The translations under genes and the position numbers were made by a program. 21,931 bases of DNA from Rhizaria sp. SCN 62-66 (lineage: Eukaryota > Rhizaria, unplaced), in the NCBI GenBank assembly GCA_001724265.1, contig MEDY01000682.1, positions 1-21,931 of the forward strand. The letters run 5' to 3'. Below are positions 1 to 9,100 of the stretch, piece after piece (the stretch's first letter is position 1; each line of letters begins with the position of its first letter). The notes below the pieces were generated by a model that saw nothing but the letters and a program-made list of their open reading frames with translations, had not been told where the DNA came from and did not search any database.

Positions 1-860
1 AATAAACCACGTAGTTTGATAACTTCTACGAAAGTGCGCCAAAGTCGCAAAAAAAGCGCGAAATCGCGTTTTTTAGTTGACGCTACATAGGGGTTATTAT
101 GACTATCGTGTTGTGAAATCACGTTTCGTGTCGATGTGTAATATGAGCTCCGGTCACCACGTCATGCTCCCCGCATCAACCTACGGCAGCGTAGTCACAT
201 TCCGCGGCGCAAACACGGCGCTACCGCTCAACAGATGCTGCTGCTGTTGTGCGCTTACTCGCCCTGTTCTCGCGTATTTGATTGCCATTCCTTTCGTTTC
301 ATGTTGTTTCATGTATGATGTTTAGATTTGTATCCCTTCCCTTTTCTTTATTCGTTTTTCGTGTTTCCCCTCATCGTTTATTGTCCTTTTGTCATGATTA
401 GTATGTGTGCGTGCTTCACATATGTGTGTTTAGTGAAAATTCAAGATCGTCTTTTCTTTCTTACATCCAATATGTGTTAAAGTAATGCATTTCATCTTAC
501 CCCATGTCGCGTGTGCGTGTGTGTGCGTAGGTTTAGTGTCGTAGTTTCTGTACTGCTGCTGTCGTTGTAGCCTGTCGTGAGTGGACTTCTTGTCTTGTTC
601 CGACTCTGCTGCGACTGTACTGTATGTTATTAGGTGATACGTGCTTGATTTGTCTCTCTCTTTATCTGTCTTTGCTTGCTTCATTAATCGCTAAGCCGTC
701 CCTTCTCTCATGTGCTGACGTTTCCTTTTGTTTCTCTCGGTCACTTCACTTAACGATGTTGTTGGTTGCCAGTCTTCGTGGTTTCTTCATGCATCGTTTA
801 GAGTATTGTGTCGTTTTGAACAACAGACTTGAAGCCTTTAGTCGAACGTACTAAGTGCGT

Positions 861-885
861 CCCCTGCACGTGGTAACACGTGGGG
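861..885. repeat. Inverted repeat with two CACGTG boxes
   Basis: CACGTG at 867-872 and again at 877-882 are separated by GTAA. CCC on the left and GGG on the right extend the pairing past a two-base bulge. As DNA this is a pair of E-box-like palindromes. As RNA it would be a stem capped by a GNRA-type loop. There is no flanking gene model to tell which, if either, matters. Confidence 0.45.
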
Positions 886-1898
886 TCACAATCACTCGCG
901 TAGTCGCGTAGACTTTATCATCGCAGCCCGTCTGTTCCGCTCACAGTCGCGTCGCCGCCCACTTTGCTAGGCGCATCATGTCGTCATCTGTTTATGTTTG
1001 CATGCAAAACAGGGCAGTCGCGCTACGCCGAGTTTCGTCGCGTTTTTTCGCCGTCTTCCCTCCTACCACGCGCACCGTGACCTGTCGCTCATTGCGTGGT
1101 CGAGAACAAACGTGCGCGCGTGTGGGACTCTGTGTATTTGTATCTTCTCACTCCCGCCTTCTCTTTCACTCGCGCCTGCTCCGAGTTCAATCGGGGTTGT
1201 GCATAAACAACGGCAACGACAACACCGTCCATTCGTGTTCTCGTCGGTCGTTGTGTCACTCTCCTGTCTCTGGCTGACAAGTTCAGTTGTTAGTAGGCTG
1301 ACGTTTTAAAGGTTAAAACCGTGGCTGTTCGTGTTTCTTCTCTTTTTCATTTTTCTTTTGTTTATCGGTTGACAGCCCTCTTTTCTTGAACTCTACCATC
1401 CTCGGCTATCTTGTCTCGCATTCACGCTCGCAACGTATGTTAAGCTAATCTGGAGCCTTGCGACCTTGTGTCAGACGTGTACTTTCTTCACGCGTACACA
1501 CAATGTCTATGTTACTCTGTTCTTTAGCATTGTTGTGTCCGTGTTTGCTGTGCACCTAAACCTGCCTTGTCGGAGCACGTTCTCGGTGTTGTCATGAGTG
1601 TACTTGCCACCCGCTGACTGCTGTTTCAGCTGTTCCGCGCCATGCCGGTCCCTTTGCTACTCACACCGGTGCGCGTCCGCTCTACAAGAGCGATGCGATG
1701 CCTGCCGTCTCTTCAGCTAGTATTGCAACCTTTTTTCGGGCAGCGCACTGCATGTGCCACGCACTCTCATCCTCTTGATATCTCAGTCTCATTTTGACGA
1801 TTGAGGGTCGAGGGGCGGAAATAATGCGTGTATGTGCAAGTACTGCCAGTTTAAAGGCGCCATTTCTAAGTGTGATCATAAGTGCTCGCTCGCCGAAT

Positions 1899-1914
1899 TC
1901 CCCTGCTTAGGGGA
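1899..1914. repeat. Short perfect hairpin
   Basis: TCCCCT at 1899-1904 pairs with AGGGGA at 1909-1914 across a GCTT loop. It lies about 70 bases before a second perfect hairpin, in a stretch with no supported gene. Function unknown. Confidence 0.4.
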
Positions 1915-1982
1915 GATATCATCCAATAACAACCCCATTTGCCGTCGTAACTCACCATTTGTAATATCCCTAACATTGTCTC

Positions 1983-2001
1983 ACAGGAGTTTCACTCCTG
2001 T
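1983..2001. repeat. Perfect 8-bp hairpin with TTC loop
   Basis: ACAGGAGT at 1983-1990 and ACTCCTGT at 1994-2001 form an uninterrupted eight-pair stem with a three-base loop. There is no T-tract after it, so it is not a bacterial-type terminator. It could be part of a structured transcript or chance. Confidence 0.4.
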
Positions 2002-2637
2002 ATGTTGACTCCGGAAGATGTAGCAGCACAGATGTATTAGACTCTAGGCACAAAACATCACAACAAGTATACTTTTAGTGATATTACGTGTCTGATGTTT
2101 GATGTGTATGTGTTTTCTACGAAGATTTTATTGATTTTATTGTTATAACGTGCAGTGCTGGTTGCATATACGCAGGACAGAACCGAAGCACACAATGTGT
2201 CGCCTCGTAGTTTCTGAGCATACAGAGAAACAAAACAAATAAGTTGTAACTAGGCGTAATGTCGCACTGAAATTGGTCACATACTTTGCATCTGTCTCTC
2301 GACGTGATTATCTTTTGTCTTTATATGTGTGCCGGTTTAATTCGTTGCTCTGTGCTTGTGGCGATTGGTGGGGGGTGACATTAGGAGGCCAGAATTGATC
2401 AAGCTGGATCTCACGAGGTTGATCGTCAAACATCGAGCATACAATGACCCGGATCCTAAAAAAGGGCGATGTTGTTGCTGTGTATAAAGTACGTCTTCTA
2501 TCTCCGACTTTCTCTCCCCAGTGAATCATCGTCAATTCTTGGTCATTCACAGAACTCACCCTTGCATCTTCTTCGTGCCCATCAAACCCAGTTAACACCA
2601 TAGGGCACCGCGGAGTATCAACTGTTTATCTTCTTAG

Positions 2638-3958
2638 GTATCAGGAGGAATACTGTTGACATTCGCGAGATTGAAGAGGTTAAGGCTCCTACTAGGGAAA
2701 GCTGGGAGAAAATTTACCTCCTCGAGGACAAGAAGCCGTACAAAAAGGTTCGTCGTTTATGCATTCGCACTGCTTGTAGCAATCTCACTATGGATATTTC
2801 TTAATTGGCTCTATGAAAGTTGGACGTGTGCTTTATAACATGTTTTGCTTTATGTTTGCGATTCGTGATTGTTTGGACAGCTATGCTCATTGTTTGCCAC
2901 TATTCTTCTGTCTCTTCTTCGCTCGAGAAGAAGTCTAAGGTCGTAGCCCTTTGGCGTAAGAGTGACACACAAGCCTGTGATTGGACCACCGCATACTACG
3001 ATGCAACCGTACGTTGGCTCTTTGTGTATTGCGCACTGCTGTTGTGCAACTGTTTGTTGTGTCCATGGTTACATTCGCACCAAGAACACGCATTTTTTTT
3101 CACTTACAATTCGTTCACCCGTGCATATGTCTCCTTGTGTTATTCCATCACCAGTTTATCGACGCGCTGCTGTACGAGAAGGACTACGCGTTCAGCGTGA
3201 CGTACCCGTCCGAGTTACAGCGGCGCCCGCTGCCGCTCGAGGTCGACATCTGCGGCCGGCGCATGTGCTCCATCATGGTCCCAGTGTTGGCGCAACAGGT
3301 CCTCAAGGACACCTACGACCACCACGTCAAGACCAAGGCCGACGTCGCCGCCGCCGCGGCCGCCGCCAAGGCTGCTGCGGATGCCGCTGCGGGCGCCGGC
3401 GCCAGCTCCGCCGCAGCGGCGGGCGCCGGCGCGGCGGCTGGCGGCGCGGCCGACGAGGGCGGCGGCGCGGGCCCTGGCGCGGGCGCGGACGCGGCGCCGT
3501 TCACTCCTCTCTACGCGATGCCCGACATGGCAGCCGTGGCGGCGGTGGCTCACGCGGTGGCACCCCCGGAACCGGCGCCGCCCACGACGGACGTGACCGT
3601 GGGCGACCTGAGCCAGCTGGGCGCGCAGCCGCACTGGCCGCCGGTGGTGGTGCCTGTGCCCACGCTCGTCGGCATGCGCGTGCTGGGCGCCGTTGTTGAC
3701 GCGCTGGGCCAGGGGCGCGAGAGCGAGGGCACCCAGGGCCATGGCCAGGGTTAGGGCCAGGGTTCATAGGGTCAGGGTCAGGGCCTCCCAGGCGAAGGCG
3801 GTCAGAGCCAAGGCCAAGGCGACACTATCCGGGACGCGGCCTCGCACGGCGGGGCGGAGACGGCTAAGCGTGCGCTGCTAAGTGGAGGCCAGCGTGATGG
3901 GGACGCAGCCAAGCCGGTTAAGAGGACGCGCCCTGCGCCATTCCTGGCGATCGTGTGA
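2638..3958 (+). CDS. Multi-exon gene, 5' end unresolved; possible SGF29-like tudor protein with Ala/Gly/Gln-rich tail
   Basis: Three exons can be read: 2638-2747, about 2928-3008 (start could also be 2931 or 2934) and 3155-3958. Both introns are phase 0, with donors GTTCGT and GTACGT, and the joined frame stays open. The first exon reads through DIREIEEVK and WEKIYLLEDKK. The second has KVVALW then WTTAYYDAT, and the third begins FIDALLYEKDYAFSVTYP. This order resembles the C-terminal tudor module of SGF29, which binds methylated histone H3K4 in SAGA-type complexes, but that is a pattern-level inference. An Ala/Gly-rich tract, a Gly-Gln repeat and a basic KRTRP segment follow. In the Gly-Gln repeat, TAG codons at 3752 and 3767 interrupt the frame. 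The same frame continues as GC-rich, protein-like sequence to TGA at 3956-3958, exactly where base composition drops, so I extend the gene there on the reading that TAG is sense. With TAG as stop it would end at 3754. Upstream exons are surely missing. Confidence 0.55.
2748..2927 (+). other. Predicted intron
   Basis: The donor is AAG/GTTCGT. The acceptor follows a TC-rich tract and could be at 2927, 2930 or 2933; all three keep phase 0. The intron is AT/T-rich compared with the exons. Confidence 0.55.
3009..3154 (+). other. Predicted intron
   Basis: A GTACGT donor and a CCATCACCAG acceptor flank 146 T-rich bases. Phase 0. Right after the acceptor the sequence switches to GC-rich coding, which supports the boundary strongly. 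Confidence 0.7.
3340..3500 (+). repeat. Polyalanine/glycine-coding low-complexity tract
   Basis: GCC/GCG/GGC codons dominate, encoding runs of Ala with interspersed Gly. Such GC-rich tracts make several frames open on both strands, which explains the overlapping spurious ORFs here. Confidence 0.8.
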
Positions 3959-4575
3959 ACATGGAAATCGTCAGCTCATTGCATTGCGGTTGTCACCGCT
4001 TCTTGAAATAACGGATTTATAGATGGCCATATTGTCGTAGGTCAAATTTCACGTCTGATAACCACACCTAACGATGCCTAGAGTTAATAAACCGCAATCT
4101 TAGAAGCGTTAGTGAACATTTATCCTGTTGCTCCCCAATATTGCACGTCTGACCACATGCTATTCCGTCGTGGTCGGGCATTGGCGGAGTGGGCGCGTCC
4201 GCGCCTACAAACCAAATTAGGATTTTAGCGCGAGGTTGGTCGTAACACATCCTAGAACGCATGAATATAGCATTTATTGTGTGGTTACTACGCTATATTC
4301 CTACCGCATTTTTAAGACATTTCATCAGTATGCTCATTTCTGTCATGATGTCGGCCGCACCTGTATTGATGCCTCTGGAGTATAATTTGTAGACATTTAG
4401 CTCCTCAGAGACTCTTATTGGCGTAATTTTGGCACAGAGAACAGTTTATTAGCACTCACAAACTGCTTCGCAAACCAGTTTATCTCTCTGGACTTCAGTT
4501 ATCTTGACGCTGTCTCACTTTAGCCCATTTCCCAACCATTCATCTGTCAGCCTCTTTCGGCCCGCTTAAATCGCG
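3958..4575. other. Intergenic spacer with polyadenylation signal
   Basis: AT-rich spacer between two plus-strand genes. AATAAA at 4086-4091, about 130 bases after the TGA, is a likely polyadenylation signal for the gene on the left. The last 80 bases before the next ATG are CT-rich, as expected of a 5' leader. No ORF with coding character is visible. Confidence 0.6.
4086..4091 (+). terminator. Candidate polyadenylation signal AATAAA
   Basis: A canonical hexamer in AT-rich sequence about 130 bases downstream of the TGA at 3956-3958. Its distance fits the longer, TAG-read-through form of the upstream gene as well as the shorter one. Confidence 0.45.
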
Positions 4576-5574
4576 ATGGCTTCTGCGGCAGCAATTATTT
4601 CTACCGCCAAGGCGGCTGCCGCCGGTACGGCGCCAGCCCATGTGAGCGGCTTTGCCTCCCTGGCCACGGTTGACTGGGCCGCGGACCTGCAGGTGCTACT
4701 GCGCACGTACTCGGAGTACTGGTACGTCACGCTCGGCTGCTGCGCGGGCTGGCTCGCCGTCCACTTCCTCTTCGCGCTTATCTTCTCCCGCACCAACGTC
4801 GTGGCCTCGATCGTCGGTCACCTGCGCGACGCCGACCTAGCCAAGGGTCGCACCGCCAAGCCCGACAAGAAGTACTTCTACCGCGCGCGCTACGACCTCT
4901 ACTCCAAGGCCACCGCCTTCGTGCACGCCGTGCTGACGTCGTACTTCGCCATCCAGGCCTTCGCCTCCTTTAACCCCATTGACGATCTTGCCGTGCCGGT
5001 TATCTACACCAATGTGCCGTACTACAACATTATTACGCAGATCTCCGCTGGGTACTTCTTGTACGACTTCCTCATCGCCGTGTACGACTTCGACCTGCCC
5101 TACATCGCGCACGGCCTCTTCTCCGCCGTCATCTACGCCCACGCTGTGTACCCGTTCTGCGCGCAGATCGGCGTTATCTACCTCATCTACGAGGTCTCGA
5201 CCATCTTCGTCCACATCCGCTGGTTCCTCATCAACACCGGCCGCGCCAAGTCGCTCTTCTTCGACGTCTCGCAGTACGGCTTCATCGTCTGCTTCCTCCT
5301 CATCCGCATGGGTTTCGGCGTCTTCTACTCGTTTCTCTATTTCCAGCCCATGCTGTGGCAGCTCTTCCTGGCCATCCCTGTCGTCCCGCACTCGCGCATC
5401 GCCGTCGCGCTTTTCGCGCTGTCTAACCTCACACTCAACGGGCTCAACATCATGTGGACCAAGATGATCATCGACACCGTGCGCCGCGCCGCGAAGGCCT
5501 CCAAGAAGGGCAAGGACGGCAAGGCCGCCGCGGTCAAGCAGGCCTCCACGGCCGCCGTCAAGAAGATCGACTAA
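4576..5574 (+). CDS. TLC-domain membrane protein (TLCD4/TMEM56-like), ER-retained
   Basis: A 332-residue intronless ORF with a good ATGGCT start, ending in TAA. After an Ala-rich N-terminus there are about seven hydrophobic segments. The region from about residue 100 to 295 has the layout of a TRAM/LAG1/CLN8 (TLC) domain: SAGYFLYDFLIAVYDFDLPY, then YIAHG (His179), then LIYEVSTIFVHIRWFLINTG, and near the end LNGLNIMWTKMI, a segment close to that of TLCD4/TMEM56 proteins. Ceramide synthases carry a His-His pair in the Lag1 motif. Here only the first His is kept, so ceramide synthase activity is unlikely; a role in lipid homeostasis or lipid sensing is an inference. The tail is Lys/Ala-rich and ends KKID, a perfect KKxx dilysine signal for COPI retrieval to the ER, so the C-terminus should face the cytosol. 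The exact subfamily is uncertain. Confidence 0.85.
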   Translation: MASAAAIISTAKAAAAGTAPAHVSGFASLATVDWAADLQVLLRTYSEYWYVTLGCCAGWLAVHFLFALIFSRTNVVASIVGHLRDADLAKGRTAKPDKKYFYRARYDLYSKATAFVHAVLTSYFAIQAFASFNPIDDLAVPVIYTNVPYYNIITQISAGYFLYDFLIAVYDFDLPYIAHGLFSAVIYAHAVYPFCAQIGVIYLIYEVSTIFVHIRWFLINTGRAKSLFFDVSQYGFIVCFLLIRMGFGVFYSFLYFQPMLWQLFLAIPVVPHSRIAVALFALSNLTLNGLNIMWTKMIIDTVRRAAKASKKGKDGKAAAVKQASTAAVKKID

Positions 5575-6107
5575 AGAAAGAAAACATGGCCCGCCACGCG
5601 TATTACGGCGCAGCTCTACCGGCGTGTTTTATCTATTTTCGTGTTGGCGCTAGAGTCACGCCGTTCTCGCACTTTTCTTTTTTTCTTAACAAACAATTTT
5701 CCGACTGATAACTTTAACAAAATATATGACCTCAAACTATAGTCGGCTTCGGCTTCTCCGATGCGTAACTGTTCTTTTTTGTCGTCATTTGCCGTGCGTG
5801 TACGACACGGCACTGCGAAACTGGAGCGCGGATCGACTTGTGCGTGAGTGCCTGCCTGACTGTGACTCTCTGACTTCACTCGCGACCCGCAGTCGGTCGT
5901 TCAGGTGGGCGGTTAATTCTACTGTGATCAGCGCTGACTCGCGTTGCAGTAATGCTCGAATACACAAACTTATTCTTAATAGTGCTCTCATTATGCTCGC
6001 ATTAAGAATTGGAGAAACAAATTCAAACGTGTCAAAAATGTATTAGTTAAACGTGTTCTATGTAGCACGAAATAAGCGTCAACGTACGTGTTATATGTTA
6101 GAGAAAT
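5575..6107. other. Spacer between convergent genes
   Basis: The TLC gene (+) and the large minus-strand gene converge here, so both 3' ends lie within about 530 bases. The sequence is T-rich near 5680-5720 and AT-rich near 5950-6110. No canonical AATAAA is seen on the plus strand just after the TLC stop; AAAATATA at about 5719 is the nearest A-rich candidate. The short ORFs lack coding character. Confidence 0.5.
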
Positions 6108-9100
6108 TTACTCGTCATCAGCACTCACGTCGCTGTAAAAGTCGTCCCCAAGCGTCGTCTCATCGTCGATAGCGCCGTCGCCAACCTCGCCATCATCGTC
6201 GTCACCATCGTTGTCGTTGTTCGTAACGGTGTCCCGGTGTAGTTTCTGCGCATGCCTGTCGCTGGTACTAGCAGCATCAGCCTCAACAGCAGTCGCCTGA
6301 GGGGAAACGGAGGGCAAGTGAGCCTCGGTGTCATCCATAGCCGCCTGAGCCCCATTAGCGGCATCATCTCCAGAGCTGACAACCTGATCGCCCTGAAGCT
6401 GCCCGCCACGAGCCCAACCGCCCGAAGCCAGTTTGCGCCTGCGCAGACCCGGACTCACGACATCATCCTGTTCCGAAACGTTGCTTGTGGCCGTCACAGA
6501 ACGACTCAACGGTGACGCATTCGTTGTGACTGTGTGGCGAGATACACCGCGTTTGGCTTCTGAGGTCCCCATGCCATTAGGCATCGCTTCCAGTGGCCCG
6601 GGCTGATCGTCGTGATTCTCGTCATATTCATCCTCCTTCTTTTCGTCATCATCATCATCATCATCGTCATCGTGGTCGTCATCGTCGACATCACGAGCAT
6701 CGCGCCAGTTGCTATTTGTGTCAGCTTCACTCGCAGTGTGATCGTGATCGTTCTCGTAATCAGCTTCAGACCTGTTGGCATCATCGTCATCAGAGTCAGC
6801 ACCGCTTGCATCGGCTCTGACAGCACTCGCAGCGTGCAAAGCAATGTCCGCCAGAGCCACCGCCGCCTGCGAGGCCACACTCATGGACACTGCCGCGCCA
6901 TCGACCACAGCCGCGGGGGCGCTTTTGAGACGCGTGCCGGGAATATTGAGTCTGCGAACGGGCGCATCAGCTCCTGCGGGCTGCGCGGCGGCAGCGCGAC
7001 GTGTCTTCCGGCGGCCGGCAGCGGACGAGGCTGGGCTGTTGGCGTAGGGGTCGCATGCCAGCAAGCTAGCTTCGTTGTGGGCGACGATTCCAGCCGCCTC
7101 AACAGCACGCCACAGTACGTCGCTTGGATGCAGTACAAGAGGCCCTTGAGCCGCAGCACTGTCAGGGTGCGGTGATTGCTGAGATGCAGACAAGGCAGGC
7201 AAGTCAGCCGACAAAGCGAGTCGCAGGGTGTCCGTGACGCCTGGGATGTGGCTGAGTCCAGCGAGGCGAGACCAACCTTGTGCGTACGCATCGTTGTCAG
7301 TTGCGGGCTGTTCGGTGTCAGTCATCAACGCAGATGCAACCGTTTTGGGGTCGGAAGTTGTAGGTAATCCCAGAAGTGAATCTGAGAGCAATTTGGCAAA
7401 ATGCACTAGATTATGGTTGGTGACTGACGCGGCCGCTGCACTGGACGAGCATGACAGTGACAAATCAGAACCAGACGCAAACAAGCGAATAAGCGCACCC
7501 ATAGAATTAGAAATGATCTTATTCACGGTATCCTGCGCAGCGTTTGTCAGCAGCGCAACGAAGTCTTCATTCGTACTTGTTGTTGTCTTCTTGATACTGT
7601 TGCTGATGGTGGAAGAACGTCGGTAAGCACTCTCATCAGAAAAGACATCACGCAGGGAGTTACGAAGTTGGGTGCGGAGCGAGTTAATGCATGTTGCACG
7701 TTCGCAACATGTCGAAGAAGCTGATAGGGAGACAGGATCACTAACGACTGAGTCTAATGGAAAAGAAACGTACAACGACGTGACATTAAGAGATAGAAAG
7801 CGCACATCAATGTCACCTACGAGAAATTTCGAGGGTTGGAGACAAGTGCGGACGCAGTAAACTGCTGCAAAGTCGAGCGCCTCGCGCGGGGTTTTGTTTG
7901 CAGCAACCTTAGTATCGTCGATTGTAGTCAACATCTCAGAAACTACCTCAGGTACAGCCGTCACAGCATGCATCGCCACACACGCAGTGCAATGTCCGAG
8001 CGCGCGCTGGCAATCATCAGCAACTGAAAAGTGCGTGCGTGCTGACAGAAACGGTGGGGCGGAGCTCGGCATCGCGTGCGGCGGTGGAAGACCAGGCGAG
8101 TGAGAAGGCTTGCCAGCACCAGGCCTTTGTTGGCCCGCATGAGCGTACAAAGCGCGATGCCACGAGGTGATTGTGTCTGGCAGCGGCACAGTTTTGTCTT
8201 GAGTGCCAGCAAGATCTGCAGCAATGGCAGCATCGTCACAAGATAAGAGCGAGGGAAAGTCGTGTTGACAGCGGCCAGAGCCTCGCAGCAACGACGTTGC
8301 TGCGGCAATGAGTAGGCGCGCAGTGACCATAGCGGCTGGCAACACCGCGGGCGACACTGTGTCACTGCTGCGCGAGGAGGCACCAGGCACTGCGGCGCAC
8401 ATCGCCTGGGCAGTGATAGGAAGCGCAAACGTGACACGGCTGTGTGCAGCTGCGAGCCGCTGCCTCAACGCAGGCGGGGGTGAATGAGCGCTGCTACTCG
8501 CCTGGGTGCTATCACCGATTTGCCACAGTGACGGGGGGTGAATGTGCGCAATGGCAACTTCTGCGGCGGCGGCAGCAGCCTGGGCGGCAGCGGCCTGAAC
8601 CTTCCGAACGTCTTTCTCACCCGCGGACGCAGCAGCAACGGCTGCGGCCTGAGCGGCCTCAGTTGCAGCCGCAGCCGCAACGCTCCTGGCGGTAACGCCC
8701 GCGGTGTGCGTTTGCAGAGAAGCGACGTGTTTGGCGGTTGCGGTTGCGTCATGCGGCGCGGGGACGGAGGCGCGCCACCCCCAAAAGGGCGACACGTCAG
8801 GGCGACTTACTATAACTTCGTTGAGGCGGGGCGAACTTCCGTTGTCGGTGCTAACAGTGGGAAATGCGAAGTGAAAGCCGAGTAAAAAGAGAGTCTTCAC
8901 ATACATCATGGGGCTGATGGTGTGCTTCACAAACTGGGCCAGTGCGGCATGCGTCAGCCCGATGCTTGTGAAAGCTGCTGCAACTGTCTCGTTACCCTCC
9001 TCTGCGGCAGTCGCAGCCGCCATCAACATATTCACAGACGCCATCACTGCACCGAGTGACGATGCCGGTCTTGAGGATGCGCGCGCAACGGTGAGCGCTA

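Larger units (their letters stand above)
1..2637. other. Region without a defensible gene
   Basis: This 2.6 kb stretch is pyrimidine- and T-rich on the plus strand, with roughly balanced base composition and none of the GC-rich third-position pattern seen in the genes further on. Its ORFs are short and conflict between frames and strands. It holds three short hairpins, listed separately. The end next to the following gene probably contains upstream exons of that gene: a GTACGT donor lies at 2489, and pyrimidine tracts ending in AG lie at 2521 and 2637. I cannot join these pieces in a consistent frame. An AATAAA at 1-6 could be the polyadenylation signal of a gene to the left. Confidence 0.5.

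Noticed and set aside
150-281. A frame through TAG at 192-194 to TGA at 279-281, looking like the end of an upstream gene.
   Set aside because: Too short, with no acceptor I trust, and other frames are also open; it cannot be used as evidence for UAG reassignment.
1596-1786. A Cys-rich frame (several CxxC-like spacings) that would also run through a TAG.
   Set aside because: No start, splice context or family match; short T- and C-rich DNA often yields such frames.
2308-2601. A 97-codon minus-strand ORF with balanced composition.
   Set aside because: It overlaps plausible plus-strand exon and splice signals and shows no recognisable domain. It cannot be excluded, but the support is too weak to call it a gene.
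3750-3769. A 20-bp GT-AG segment that could be a mini-intron removing both TAG codons.
   Set aside because: Its removal shifts the frame away from the protein-like tail, and the length is far below the 146-197 bp introns seen here.
3745-3785. Telomere-like GGGTTAGGG and related GGGTCA repeats.
   Set aside because: Only one TTAGGG unit is present and the rest is a degenerate Gly-Gln codon repeat in frame with the gene, so it is not an interstitial telomere array.
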